A stretch of DNA of 64,000 nucleotides, taken from contig NZ_RQGD01000035.1 of assembly GCF_004770745.1 (NCBI RefSeq), positions 248,001 through 312,000 on the forward strand, given 5' to 3'. A program made the translations under genes and the position numbers. This document shows positions 39,417 through 49,122 of this stretch, piece after piece (position 1 is the first letter of the stretch; each line of letters opens with the position of its first letter). The notes under the pieces were generated by a model. It ran no database searches. It was not told the DNA's origin and worked only from the letters and a program-made list of their open reading frames with translations. This DNA comes from Leptospira ognonensis. Lineage in GTDB: Bacteria > Spirochaetota > Leptospiria > Leptospirales > Leptospiraceae.

Positions 39417-40823
39417 TTAATATGCATTTCGATCGACTATTGCCTTCCATGGAGTTAGCAAAATGATTTTCAAATCAAATGCTAAACTCCAGTTTTCAAT
39501 ATAATATATGTCTGCTTTGATACGCTCTTCGATCGAGGTATCTCCTCTTAATCCCTGGACTTGTGCCCACCCAGTAATCCCGGCTTTTGCTGCATGCCGC
39601 CTCATGTATTGATGATGCTCCGATTGAAACTTTTCTACATAAAAAGGTCTCTCTGGTCGAGGACCCACAACGGACATATCACCTCTGAGGACATTTAAAA
39701 ATTGAGGAATTTCATCTAAGGATAATTTTCTCAGAATCCCACCAACTTTTGTGACTCGAGGGTCATCTTTAGTTGTCCAAAGAGTATCAGACTGTTGTTT
39801 TTGTTGAACAACCATGGAACGAAATTTTAGCATATTAAATTTTCGATTGTCTAGACCTACTCGTTCTTGCTTGTAAAAAATGGGTCCGGCGCTTGATAAT
39901 TTTATTAGAGCTGCTATGAGAATATAAATCGGGCTAAAAATCAAAAGGAATAAAACGGAAAAAATGATATCAAATGTTCTCTTTAATACTCGATTGTAAC
40001 CAAGACGTAAAGGTATATTTCGTATAGAAATAATAGGAATTCCATCCAGGACTTCAACCCGACCTTTTGCTGTTATGATTTCTTCATAACTTGGAACTAC
40101 TTTTAAATCAATGCCTAAATAATCAGAGATATCGATGGCTTCTTTTAAATAATCTCCCTCATCATGTGAAAGAGCATATACCAGAAGATCGATTTCATTA
40201 TCTTTTAAATAATCCTCTAAATCTTTAATTTTGCCAACTGCTCGGTAACCGGAACCTCTCGACAAAAGATTGATTTTACCCTGGATAAAACCTACGACCG
40301 CATAACCATAAATAGAGTGTTTCTTGATCGTATTTGCAAAACTAAGAGCAGATTTGCCTGTTCCCAGAATCAAGACCGAGCGAAGGTTGTAGCCCTTGCT
40401 TCTTAGTATCCTCAGAATGCCACGAAGAAGAAAATGTGCAAGACTACTTAGTAATATAGTTGCGATAGCAAAATAACTGATCACAAGTCTCGAGAAACTT
40501 TCACCGCGAAAGAAAAATAGAAATGCAAGAATCAACATTAAATTGATGAGTACACCAGACGCGATGGCAAAAAATTCATCTGTTAAAGATAAACCTCGTC
40601 TTGGATGGTATAAATCAATCGACAAAAAGGAGATCACTTGAGAGATACCTAATACCAAACCCAAAACAAAGTAATTTCCAAAATCTATAATTTGTCTTTG
40701 AAATGCTGAATCTTCAGAAAGATAATAACGAATCAAAAATGCGATGGCAAAACTTAAGAAAGCGATAAATAAATCTGTAAATAAAAAGAGAAGTTTGAAT
40801 GATTGGCTACGTTCTTTTAACAT
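39417..40823 (-). CDS. Polyprenyl-phosphate sugar-1-phosphate transferase (WbaP/WcaJ type)
   Basis: Initiates surface polysaccharide synthesis by moving a hexose-1-phosphate from a nucleotide sugar onto undecaprenyl phosphate. The 468 residues comprise four N-terminal transmembrane helices (about 10-30, 45-68, 82-103, 108-130), a CoA-binding-like Rossmann domain (VLILGTGKSALSFA, about 147-160), and the catalytic domain starting KRTFDIIFSVLFLL (about 280) with GPIFYKQERVGL, LKFRSM, LSLDEIPQFLNVLRGDMS and VVGPRPERP. It is three bases after lptD and 12 before gatC. The sugar cannot be told from sequence. Confidence 0.92.
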   Translation of the reverse strand: MLKERSQSFKLLFLFTDLFIAFLSFAIAFLIRYYLSEDSAFQRQIIDFGNYFVLGLVLGISQVISFLSIDLYHPRRGLSLTDEFFAIASGVLINLMLILAFLFFFRGESFSRLVISYFAIATILLSSLAHFLLRGILRILRSKGYNLRSVLILGTGKSALSFANTIKKHSIYGYAVVGFIQGKINLLSRGSGYRAVGKIKDLEDYLKDNEIDLLVYALSHDEGDYLKEAIDISDYLGIDLKVVPSYEEIITAKGRVEVLDGIPIISIRNIPLRLGYNRVLKRTFDIIFSVLFLLIFSPIYILIAALIKLSSAGPIFYKQERVGLDNRKFNMLKFRSMVVQQKQQSDTLWTTKDDPRVTKVGGILRKLSLDEIPQFLNVLRGDMSVVGPRPERPFYVEKFQSEHHQYMRRHAAKAGITGWAQVQGLRGDTSIEERIKADIYYIENWSLAFDLKIILLTPWKAIVDRNAY

Positions 40824-40826
40824 ATT

Positions 40827-43793
40827 TTATTGTGCCTGAGCGGAAATACCATCCGACGTTCCATCAAGGGGTCTTTTTCTGAATCTATAAAGTCGAACTC
40901 TAGTGGCTTGTGAAGTTGCAGAGTCTCCGAAGGAAAAATTGGTGAGATTGACTGAAAAATAGACTGACTGATCATAAAATGTTAATGTATTGTCTGCGGT
41001 TAATCCACCTGGCAATGCTCTTAAATTCATGCTATAACCAAGTCTATATTCCCAATTATGTAGATCCAATTTAAAAGTCATCATGAAACGATTAATATTA
41101 AATACGGTCTTCTGTCTTTTATCTTGACCATTGGCTCCAGTTCCCGATGCTAAATCTTCCCAAATCGTTGTTTGGTCGTAATTCGTTCCATTTTGTGCGG
41201 TGAATAGTTCTGGTGTGGTGGAGTAAGCATAAAATTGACCTTGGGCAAGTGCTGTTAAACGCCAAGGTTCTGTTACACGAGAATCAAGCTCTAATTCTAC
41301 TCCTGAATACCTCGTAATTTTCGTATCAGTTCTAAAAAAGAATCTGTAACTATCTAGGTAACTGTCCTTATAAACATGATACCAAGTTGAGCCCACTTCC
41401 AAACTTCTGATTGCACGGATGATGGGCCAGGAGAAACCACCCATCTTGTAAGAAACGGTTAAATTATTCGAGAGAGATCTATTCTGAGGAGTATGATGAA
41501 CATAATCATTATTGATGAAGATTCCAGAATAGAAGTTTCTTTTGCGCTCGAGAAGGCTAGGTCTTCTAGTTTGAAATCCATCAATAAAATCTATAAAACC
41601 TCCCACTCGGACGACAGTATAATACCACCTTTGCATATTGGAAATACCGGGGTTGTAGTCAGGTGACAGGGTTCTTAAATCGCGTATCGTGCGAACAGAG
41701 ATATCTATGTCATTTAACGCATAACTCTCTAACGAGAACTCTGCTTCATGCTGCCTTTGATTTCCAAGGATCGGGTCTTTGATTTCCGCTTTTTGAGCAT
41801 CAATTTTACGATAGGTTGTCGAAAAGAATAGTTCTGGCACCCCAATCCTTGCTGTATGACTCTGACGAACATATTGGTAGGATTGTTGTTTTAGAAAATT
41901 GCTATATGCTTTATTTGAATCTAAATCAGGGCTGTTTGCTGCTGTGCCCACTCCTGGATACTCTGCCGTTTGTTTTGTGGCACCTGCGTAAATGCTGGGT
42001 GTAAAGGATGCATATGATCCTAGAGAGATTGGGGAACGAAATCCAGATTCTCCGTAAACGCTTGTTTGTGTCCTCAATACAAAATCGTTATACTTTCCTG
42101 TCGGATCGGTAATACTTGTATTTGGAATCTTTGACTGGGTGGGTGCTCCATACAATCGACTGATATTGGATTGAAAATTCAAATCCCAGTAAACTGGACT
42201 ATTATAGAAAGGGAGGTTCCCTACTTGACTTGAATTTTTTATCGTAACTACAGGTAAAGTATCTTGTGCGGAAAAATATTTATCTGCTTGGATCTGATAT
42301 ACAAGTGTTCTGCTTAATCCAATACTTACACTCAAATCCCCTCTATTCTCAGTGTAATTTAAATTCCAGTTGAGTAAATTTCGAATAAACCCTAATCGAA
42401 CATCTCTGTAAGTATACAATGACTGTACTGAGTTTGAGGGTTGGTAGCGATTCCCGAATTCATAGTCGAATTGCCTGTTGCTAAAGTTTTCATAACCTAC
42501 CTGAAGGTTCCGAGTTACATCCTTATTGAAATCATTAGATTTGACATTTAATCTAAGTTCGGCTTTCCACCATGGATCATAATCAACACCTGTATTTCTG
42601 AATCCGAGACCAGTGTTTGGAAACAGTTCCCCTCGATCTACCGTATTTGTAACCGCTACGTTACCGATACCAAAGTTCTTGAATCGATCCTCATACACAG
42701 ATGTAATGGTATTTTTTTTATAATTCGCATATCCTAAGTTTATATTATAATTAACATTTGGTGAAAGTTTCCACATTTCCAATTGAGCGGCTTGACCAGT
42801 TTTCTCATACATATCAAATCTGATCTTATATCCGTTCGCTAACAGTAAAGAATTTGGATACGGGTCAGACCATTGGTAACTATTTTGGAGAAACCAGCCT
42901 TGCGTATTGTTTTTTCCGGATTGAACCATCCATCCATTACCGGTCTCTGAATTGTAAAGAACAGGCAGCCAAAATAAGGGAGTTCCCCCAACTTTAAACG
43001 TTAGGTTATAGGCTATGACCGATTTATCGTCATAGATAATTATTTTTTTAGCTTGGAAGGAGTCATGAGGTAATTCAGCATTACAAGCGGTAAAGTAACC
43101 CATTTCCATCAAGTATCTCTTTTCATCCAATCGCTTAAGCTTTTGACCAATGAAAAAGGAAGGATAGTAACTGAGCTTAGAATTATATACAACGCCTTGG
43201 TTGAGTTTGATGTCGTATAAAAACCTTTCTCCTGTTATCTTTGCCTGACCATCTTTATATTCAACGCCTCCTTCCGCATAAACCTCTTGTCTTTGGGAGT
43301 CGATGGAAACTGAATCGGCAAGCAGTTCCCCGCCCTTAATTTTTAAGCGAACCTTTCCTCTAAGAACGAGCACTCCGCCTTGGGTCTTATCGATATTTAA
43401 CAGCTGTCCTTCGGCCGCATTTTGAATCTGAATGGGAGGATCTTTCTTTTTCTGATTTGAGAGAATTGATTCTTGGGTTAATTCGGGAGGGAGTTCAGGG
43501 ACAAGTGCCTCTCGTAAACGTTCTCGTTTGACATAGATCGTACCCTGGCTACTCAATCCCAAATTGCGAAGATTATCATCCACCTCACGGTCGGTCATGC
43601 TATCGACAGATTTTTGAACGAGAATCCTCTGTATCGCACTGGCTGTCAGTTTACGCTCTTCTTCGCCTGGATTGGTTTTGGTTGCAGGCAAATCGGGAAA
43701 GAGCTGCTTTATGCCTTGGATGTCCTGTGAATGGAGATCAAAGATAATGCCAATTCCAGTGGCCAAGAATAGAAGTCGTAAGTATTTTCGCAC
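40827..43793 (-). CDS. lptD: LPS-assembly outer membrane protein LptD
   Basis: Outer-membrane barrel that inserts lipopolysaccharide into the outer leaflet. I favour a GTG start at 43793, which gives a normal signal peptide (RKYLRLLFLATGIGIIFDLHSQ) and 988 residues; an upstream TTG at 43871 would add a second hydrophobic stretch. An OstA/LptA-like domain (about 130-240, GGVLVLRGKVRLKIKGGELLAD in parts) precedes the barrel. FTACNAELPHDSF and GGTPLFWLPVLY are the junction signature of LptD. The barrel is rich in alternating aromatic strands. I find only one cysteine, so the disulphides of E. coli LptD cannot form. Confidence 0.88.
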   Translation of the reverse strand: MRKYLRLLFLATGIGIIFDLHSQDIQGIKQLFPDLPATKTNPGEEERKLTASAIQRILVQKSVDSMTDREVDDNLRNLGLSSQGTIYVKRERLREALVPELPPELTQESILSNQKKKDPPIQIQNAAEGQLLNIDKTQGGVLVLRGKVRLKIKGGELLADSVSIDSQRQEVYAEGGVEYKDGQAKITGERFLYDIKLNQGVVYNSKLSYYPSFFIGQKLKRLDEKRYLMEMGYFTACNAELPHDSFQAKKIIIYDDKSVIAYNLTFKVGGTPLFWLPVLYNSETGNGWMVQSGKNNTQGWFLQNSYQWSDPYPNSLLLANGYKIRFDMYEKTGQAAQLEMWKLSPNVNYNINLGYANYKKNTITSVYEDRFKNFGIGNVAVTNTVDRGELFPNTGLGFRNTGVDYDPWWKAELRLNVKSNDFNKDVTRNLQVGYENFSNRQFDYEFGNRYQPSNSVQSLYTYRDVRLGFIRNLLNWNLNYTENRGDLSVSIGLSRTLVYQIQADKYFSAQDTLPVVTIKNSSQVGNLPFYNSPVYWDLNFQSNISRLYGAPTQSKIPNTSITDPTGKYNDFVLRTQTSVYGESGFRSPISLGSYASFTPSIYAGATKQTAEYPGVGTAANSPDLDSNKAYSNFLKQQSYQYVRQSHTARIGVPELFFSTTYRKIDAQKAEIKDPILGNQRQHEAEFSLESYALNDIDISVRTIRDLRTLSPDYNPGISNMQRWYYTVVRVGGFIDFIDGFQTRRPSLLERKRNFYSGIFINNDYVHHTPQNRSLSNNLTVSYKMGGFSWPIIRAIRSLEVGSTWYHVYKDSYLDSYRFFFRTDTKITRYSGVELELDSRVTEPWRLTALAQGQFYAYSTTPELFTAQNGTNYDQTTIWEDLASGTGANGQDKRQKTVFNINRFMMTFKLDLHNWEYRLGYSMNLRALPGGLTADNTLTFYDQSVYFSVNLTNFSFGDSATSQATRVRLYRFRKRPLDGTSDGISAQAQ

Positions 43794-43937
43794 AGGGAAA
43801 AGGATGCTTTGAAAGTATAAAACGAGGATTTCAATGACTGTCAAAAAAGCAATGGGAAAAGCAATTTCCAACGGAGCAAGTCCTTGATTTCCTGCCTATT
43901 TTTATAGCAAATTTAGGAGTTAAACAAAAAAAAGGGA

Positions 43938-43966
43938 TTGATGCTCACTACAAGCTGACATAATTT
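43938..43966 (+). promoter_or_regulatory. Candidate promoter of the gene at 44000
   Basis: TTGATG (43938-43943), 17 bases, TAATTT (43961-43966), followed 33 bases later by the ATG with a GGGAGAG ribosome binding site. Lies in the divergent region with lptD. Confidence 0.5.
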
Positions 43967-43999
43967 AAGGGTCGCTTATTGGGGCGCCGGGAGAGTGAG

Positions 44000-44377
44000 A
44001 TGTCAAAATCCTACACGGGAGAGCGAATCCCAGGAACGGTGAATTATCATGTATTCGTTACGGAAGCAAAAAATAGAAGGGAAATTCTCGTAGACCATCG
44101 CTTAAATATGCAAGCCTTAGTGACCGATCTCCACTTAAATCACAGAGACGAGCTTGCTTATAAAATCTCTCTCGCGATCCTCATCGATTTTACAGGGAAC
44201 ATTCCACTTGCCGAATCTTGTTTTCGTGATTTTAAAAATAATATGGAAAGACTTTTTTCGGAAGACCAATGGCTTCTACATTCCAATCGGATCGATGCGT
44301 TTTTAAGACACGAAGAAGGAACCGAAGAAGAAGTTGTGGATTATTCCTTTTTTGATCCAATACCCGAAAGAAGCTAA
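44000..44377 (+). CDS. Conserved-looking hypothetical protein
   Basis: A 125-residue soluble protein. The ATG at 44000 is chosen because GGGAGAGTG precedes it at proper spacing; an in-frame TTG at 43979 would include the ribosome binding site in the protein. Acidic C-terminus (HEEGTEEEVVDYSFF), a central NHRDELAYKISLAILIDFTGN, no signal peptide, no membrane helix and no family recognised. Stands alone between divergent lptD and the convergent kinase-like gene. Confidence 0.65.
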   Translation: MSKSYTGERIPGTVNYHVFVTEAKNRREILVDHRLNMQALVTDLHLNHRDELAYKISLAILIDFTGNIPLAESCFRDFKNNMERLFSEDQWLLHSNRIDAFLRHEEGTEEEVVDYSFFDPIPERS

Positions 44378-44403
44378 GTCACGTCAAACCTAACCGTCTA
44401 AAA

Positions 44404-45507
44404 TTAGATCTCCTTTTCCAACGGTTTGTTGATCGGAAGGGAAATTTCCCAGCATCCCTTGGTATCCTCTTGGATTCTCGTCATCTTTCCACCCAGTTCC
44501 ATCAGAATGGATTTTGTGATATCGAGCGTTTCTGCACTTCCCATCCGTGGATTTGTCTGGCCCCTGCCAGAGTCCTGAATGCTCACTACAATATTTTTAT
44601 CTCCAGATGTTTCCGGACTTCGAATATTTACCTTTATCTTTCTAACTTCGAGATCCGTTTCGCTGAGCAGTCTGCTCCTTGCGTCTTGTAATAAGTTTAG
44701 TATCACCTGTTTTAGTTTCTGTGGTTGGCAATGGATGACAGGAACAGTTTCCGATTCTATTTCACATTGAATCCCTTCTTTCAAAAAATATTGATGCAGA
44801 AAGGACCGAGTATCGTTTAGGAGCATTGGTACATTAACAATTGTAATTTGATTGGTCGTTGCCTCTGAGTAATTTACCAAATTTTTGATAATTTTTGCAA
44901 TTCGCTCAGACTCATCGAAAATTTTTTTTGCGTATCCCATCAGCTGAATGTTTTCAGATTTGCTTGCTTCCCTCGAAATTAGATCAGAGAAGTTCATGAT
45001 GGAAGTGAGAGGGTTATTGACTTCGTGTGAAATTCCGGCCGCAACTAGTCCAATGGTCTCCCATTTTTGAGCCTCGTAAAGTCGTTGTTGGACTTCTTTC
45101 AACTGCCTTTGGATTTGAGATTTATAAATCGCCATTTCCACAGAAACATACAAATCACGGCTATTAAATGGCTTGATTAAGTAACCCGCTGGTTCTGTTG
45201 TTTTTGCACGATCTAATGTAGATTCATCTGAGTAAGCCGTAAGATAAATGACTGGAATGTCTTTTTTCTTTTTGATTATGCGAGCGACTTCAATCCCATC
45301 AATTTCCCCACCCAACATAATATCCATTAGTATTAGATCAAAGGGAGCTTTTTCGATTTTTTCCAAAACCTGAATGCCATCGGAAAGATATTCCGTGTCA
45401 TATCCGTATTGCTTTAAAGTGGCACAAATGTTAATCGCGATGATACGTTCGTCTTCAACGACCAAAACTTTTTTCTGAGAATGTGACTCTAAAGGATCCA
45501 TGGACAT
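44404..45507 (-). CDS. Receiver-histidine kinase protein with degenerate ATPase domain
   Basis: A cytosolic signalling protein of about 367 residues from ATG 45507 (a TTG at 45552 would add 15). Order: an N-terminal receiver (about 10-125) with VLVVEDE, the phosphoacceptor aspartate in DLILMDIMLGG and the lysine in GYLIKPFN; a linker; a HisKA domain with the phosphoacceptor histidine in AAGISHEVNNPLTS (about 157-170); and a HATPase domain. The last has G1 DSGRG but the N box reads NLLQDARSR (Asn replaced by Asp) and the GLGLS-type G2 box is not recognisable (GSAETLDITKS). Kinase activity is therefore doubtful. No membrane segment. Confidence 0.82.
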   Translation of the reverse strand: MSMDPLESHSQKKVLVVEDERIIAINICATLKQYGYDTEYLSDGIQVLEKIEKAPFDLILMDIMLGGEIDGIEVARIIKKKKDIPVIYLTAYSDESTLDRAKTTEPAGYLIKPFNSRDLYVSVEMAIYKSQIQRQLKEVQQRLYEAQKWETIGLVAAGISHEVNNPLTSIMNFSDLISREASKSENIQLMGYAKKIFDESERIAKIIKNLVNYSEATTNQITIVNVPMLLNDTRSFLHQYFLKEGIQCEIESETVPVIHCQPQKLKQVILNLLQDARSRLLSETDLEVRKIKVNIRSPETSGDKNIVVSIQDSGRGQTNPRMGSAETLDITKSILMELGGKMTRIQEDTKGCWEISLPINKPLEKEI

Positions 45508-45571
45508 ATTTGGCTGAACAATTATAGAATCCGCCCATTTACAGTTTGTCAATCGATTGAAGTATAAAAAA

Positions 45572-47608
45572 ATGATACTTGTGAAAAAAGGGGAAAATCT
45601 AAACGAGAGCCAAAAAAAAGCTGCCGAGGCAGGCCAAGGCCCCGTACTTGTGATAGCTGGTGCTGGAACTGGAAAAACAAATACTCTAGTTCATAGAATG
45701 TTTCATTTAGTGCAATCAGGCGTCTCACCAGAAGCTATTTTACTGCTTAGTTTTTCCAAAAGGGCAGCTGCGGAAATGTTAGCTCGCGCTTCCTTTCTAT
45801 TGGATAGGCGAATGGAAAAAGTGAGTGGAGGCACGTTTCATTCTTTCGGAAATCAATTTCTTCGAAAACATGCCATGAAACTCGGATTTTCCTCCAATTT
45901 TTCGATCTTGGATACCGAAGATGCCACGACTCTGATCGGAATTTGCCGAGAGGATTTTTTACGCGAAAAGCAAGTGAAACGATTCCCAAAAAAGGAAACT
46001 TTATTGGATATCATATCCTCATCCTTTAATACCAATCAATCTCTGGAAAAAGCAATCACCCGTGAGTATCCACAATTTATCAGGGAAACCAAAGAGATTC
46101 AAGCAATCAAAGAAATGTATGAACTCCAAAAATTCAAATCTAACTGTTTGGATTTTGACGACCTATTGCACTTTACACGTAAGCTGCTAATGGAAGACCG
46201 AAATGTTCGAATCCAAACAGCAGAAATCTATAAGTGCATTTTGGTAGATGAGTACCAAGACACCAATAAAATACAGGCGCATATTGCTTGTTTAATTGCG
46301 AGCGAACATTCGAATATAATGGTAGTTGGCGATGATGCCCAAAGTATCTATGGTTTTCGTGGGTCGGATGTGCGAAATATTTTAGACTTCCCTAAAATAT
46401 TTCCTGAAACAAATACCATTACCTTGGAAGAAAATTTCAGAAGCGAACCAGAAATTCTAGACCTGGCGAATTCCATTCTCTCGAAATTTTCTGAAACGTA
46501 TAAAAAGCAATTATACTCGAAGAAGGAGAAAAAAGGCTTAAAACCGAGTTTGTATAAAGCCTCCTCTGAAGAAACAGAGGCAGACTTTATCGCAAATAAA
46601 ATTATCGAAGAAAATGAAAACGGTTCCAAATTCAAGGATATCTCTGTGCTTGCACGTTCTGGATGGCATACGAATTTATTAGAATTAGAATTAAATGCGA
46701 AAAATATTCCTTACAAGAAATTTGGCGGAAGAAAATTTCTTGAGCAATCTCATGTAAAAGATATTATTTCTTACTTAAAAATCTGTGTCAATCCGGTAGA
46801 TTGGCTCTCATTGACACGAATCGCCTTACTAGAAGAAGGTGTTGGGCCAAAACAAGCAAGTTTATTGATACACAATTTGCAAAGGACAATTTCACTGGAA
46901 GATTTCTCTGGTGATTTGATCTTGCATGATTCATTTTGGCTGGGATTCTCAAAGGAGGCTAAGCGAAGCCTAATCCAATTATTGGAATATATCAGTTCGC
47001 TCCGAGCGAAACATACGAATGCAAGCTTACAATTGTATGAATCAACGCTCTCCTATTATACTCCGATCTTAAAGAATAAATACGATGATCATGAAAAGCG
47101 AAAACAAGATTTGGATACCATCGGAATTCTGGCAAAGGATCGTACATCGATCCAAGACTTTATTTCTTATTTGAGTTTAGAAGCAACCGAATCATATCAA
47201 ATCTATCCCGATAAAGAAAAGGAAGAAGAAGGTTATGTAACTCTTTCTACCGTTCATTCCTCTAAAGGATTGGAATGGGACATCGTATTTGTCTTACACT
47301 TATTAGACGGTCAATTTCCCTCAAATCGGATCAAAACGAAAGAGGATTTGGAAGAGGAAAGAAGGCTCTTTTATGTCGCGATCACACGAGCGAAATCAAA
47401 ACTTTTTCTCACCGCGCCAGTGGTGGATAGCCAGAAAAATATTCAATTGCGGTCTTTAACTAGATTTATCACCGAGCTTGAGAATCTGGATTCACTTCTA
47501 GCTAACGATAAATCAATAGATGAGAACTCCGAAAAAATCGATAAAATGGACGAAAAAAGCCAAAAAACGGACCGATTCGAACAAATTCAAACCTACTTTT
47601 TGAATTGA
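45572..47608 (+). CDS. UvrD/Rep-family superfamily 1 DNA helicase
   Basis: ATP-driven 3'-5' DNA helicase for repair or replication restart. I use ATG 45572; an in-frame TTG at 45557 is an alternative. About 678 residues: Q motif LNESQKKAAEA, Walker A AGAGTGKTNT (about 30-39), TFHSFGNQFLRKHA (motif Ib region), DEYQDTN (about 225), GDDAQSIYGFRGSD (about 250-263), EENFRSEPEIL, VHSSKGLEWDIVFV and EEERRLFYVAITRAK. The C-terminal tail is charged, with alternating acidic and basic residues (about 640-678). It is divergent from the kinase-like gene. Confidence 0.93.
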   Translation: MILVKKGENLNESQKKAAEAGQGPVLVIAGAGTGKTNTLVHRMFHLVQSGVSPEAILLLSFSKRAAAEMLARASFLLDRRMEKVSGGTFHSFGNQFLRKHAMKLGFSSNFSILDTEDATTLIGICREDFLREKQVKRFPKKETLLDIISSSFNTNQSLEKAITREYPQFIRETKEIQAIKEMYELQKFKSNCLDFDDLLHFTRKLLMEDRNVRIQTAEIYKCILVDEYQDTNKIQAHIACLIASEHSNIMVVGDDAQSIYGFRGSDVRNILDFPKIFPETNTITLEENFRSEPEILDLANSILSKFSETYKKQLYSKKEKKGLKPSLYKASSEETEADFIANKIIEENENGSKFKDISVLARSGWHTNLLELELNAKNIPYKKFGGRKFLEQSHVKDIISYLKICVNPVDWLSLTRIALLEEGVGPKQASLLIHNLQRTISLEDFSGDLILHDSFWLGFSKEAKRSLIQLLEYISSLRAKHTNASLQLYESTLSYYTPILKNKYDDHEKRKQDLDTIGILAKDRTSIQDFISYLSLEATESYQIYPDKEKEEEGYVTLSTVHSSKGLEWDIVFVLHLLDGQFPSNRIKTKEDLEEERRLFYVAITRAKSKLFLTAPVVDSQKNIQLRSLTRFITELENLDSLLANDKSIDENSEKIDKMDEKSQKTDRFEQIQTYFLN

Positions 47609-47656
47609 TTTTTTGATCGTTCCTTATTTACTAAAAGCCTACATTCGGAGGATCGC

Positions 47657-48247
47657 ATGATTTTACTCTCTTTTCAGAGGGCTTTATTTTTATTATTAAT
47701 TCTGGTTAGTTTTTCACTAACCAATTGTTCTTCTACAGAAACAAAATCTGAAGATGCATCCAGCGAATCTGCAGATACTACTAAAGACTCAGTCAATCAA
47801 AAAAAGGTTGAGAGTATTGATGTATCCGACCCATCAAAAAAAGAAGAGAGCTCTTCTGAAAAGAAAGTAGGATGTATCGAAGGCGATTGCGTCAATGGCA
47901 TTGGCAAATACATTTATGAGAATGGCGACATCTATACTGGATCTTTTAAAAATGATCAACGTGAAGGCAAAGGAAATTTCGATTATGTCGATGGCGAAAA
48001 ATTTAGTGGAATTTACGTTGAAGACAAACGCCAAGGACTTGGTGAATATCATTTTAAGAACGGAGACAAATACATCGGAGAGTTTAAGTCAGGTCAGATT
48101 AATGGCAAGGGCATTTACACGTTTAGCGACGGACGGGCCTTAGATGGCGAATTTCAAAATGATGGTCTTGAAGGAAAAGGAACTCTTATGGAAGAGGGAA
48201 AACCTAAAGAGTGTAAGGTACAAGCTCGTAAACTTGTTTGTGACTAG
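47657..48247 (+). CDS. MORN-repeat lipoprotein
   Basis: A 196-residue exported protein. The signal peptide LFLLLILVSFSLTNC ends in a lipobox, with the cysteine at about residue 24. A Ser/Glu/Lys-rich linker (about 26-72) precedes about five MORN repeats (about 78-180) of the form GxGxYxxxxGDxYxGxFKxxxxxG, e.g. YENGDIYTGSFKNDQREGKG and FKNGDKYIGEFKSGQINGKG. A cysteine pair occurs at CIEGDC and another near the C-terminus. MORN arrays often mediate lipid or protein contacts; no enzyme domain is present. Confidence 0.85.
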   Translation: MILLSFQRALFLLLILVSFSLTNCSSTETKSEDASSESADTTKDSVNQKKVESIDVSDPSKKEESSSEKKVGCIEGDCVNGIGKYIYENGDIYTGSFKNDQREGKGNFDYVDGEKFSGIYVEDKRQGLGEYHFKNGDKYIGEFKSGQINGKGIYTFSDGRALDGEFQNDGLEGKGTLMEEGKPKECKVQARKLVCD

Positions 48248-48257
48248 ATTAAATACT

Positions 48258-48285
48258 ACCTTCCTGCGTATCGTAGCAGGAAGGT
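48258..48285. terminator. Perfect hairpin between convergent genes, possible terminator
   Basis: ACCTTCCTGC (48258-48267) pairs perfectly with GCAGGAAGGT (48276-48285) across an eight-base loop. It lies between the MORN gene and the convergent M48 gene. Neither strand has a clear T run after it, so efficiency as an intrinsic terminator is uncertain. Confidence 0.5.
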
Positions 48286-48308
48286 TAAAGATTAGATGTA
48301 AATATTCA

Positions 48309-49088
48309 TTAAAGCTTACAATTCGGTAATTTACCATTTCGATTCGCTTCTTCTCTCAGTTGCAAGGCATCAGGCATTTTTTGATTTAAGTTTTTCATTC
48401 TGGTTTCGTCAGAAGGATGTGTAGATAACAATTCATTCGGTTTTCCACTGCTCATTGCACTCATATTTTCCCAAAGTGAAATACTTTCTTTCGGATCGAA
48501 TCCAGCTTTGGCCATGATTTCTAAACCAATTAGGTCTGCTTCCGATTCATGAGCACGCGAGAATGGGAGCAAAATTCCAAATTTGGCGCCACCACCTAAG
48601 ATGCCTGCCATTTCTCCTTTTCCGATTTTCGTCAGAGCTTCCATCCCACCTTGTGCCACTTGGTTTTGAGATATTCTTTCATTTCCATGTCTAGCAATCA
48701 CATGACCAATTTCATGCCCAAGAACAGCCGCAAGCTGGTCCGCAGTTTTAGTTACAGGAAGTATTCCCGTATGCACACCGATTTTACCTCCAGGTAAAGC
48801 AAACGCATTTGGTGTATTGTCTTTAAAAACAACAACTTCCCAATCTGTAACGCCAGTTGTATCTTCGCTTACAGCTAACTCTGCCGAGACTATGCAGTTA
48901 ACGTATTTATTGATAGAATCAGATTTTTCTATGGGAGTTTTCTTTTTCATTTCAGAAAACGCCTCTGCGCCTAATTGATTCATCTCTGGATCTTTAACGA
49001 GAATGAGTTGTCTTCTTCCTGTTGGAGAAGTTTGGCAATGTAGGAGAAATAATAGTAAAGAATAAATCAAAAAGGAAACGATCTTCAT
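48309..49088 (-). CDS. M48-family zinc metalloprotease, lipoprotein (LoiP/YcaL-like)
   Basis: Envelope metalloprotease probably involved in outer-membrane protein or lipoprotein quality control. A signal peptide LIYSLLLFLLHC ends in a lipobox with cysteine at about residue 18. The 259-residue protein has the zinc site LGHEIGHVIARHG (about 126-138, HExxH) and the third ligand in SRAHESEADLIGLEIM (about 178-193). NAFALPGGKIGVHTGIL and LSTHPSDETR are characteristic of the BepA/LoiP/YcaL group. GAGGTAAAAATG gives a good ribosome binding site. Confidence 0.93.
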   Translation of the reverse strand: MKIVSFLIYSLLLFLLHCQTSPTGRRQLILVKDPEMNQLGAEAFSEMKKKTPIEKSDSINKYVNCIVSAELAVSEDTTGVTDWEVVVFKDNTPNAFALPGGKIGVHTGILPVTKTADQLAAVLGHEIGHVIARHGNERISQNQVAQGGMEALTKIGKGEMAGILGGGAKFGILLPFSRAHESEADLIGLEIMAKAGFDPKESISLWENMSAMSSGKPNELLSTHPSDETRMKNLNQKMPDALQLREEANRNGKLPNCKL

Positions 49089-49122
49089 TTTTACCTCGAA
49101 TTACTTGAAATTGGTTGAAATC

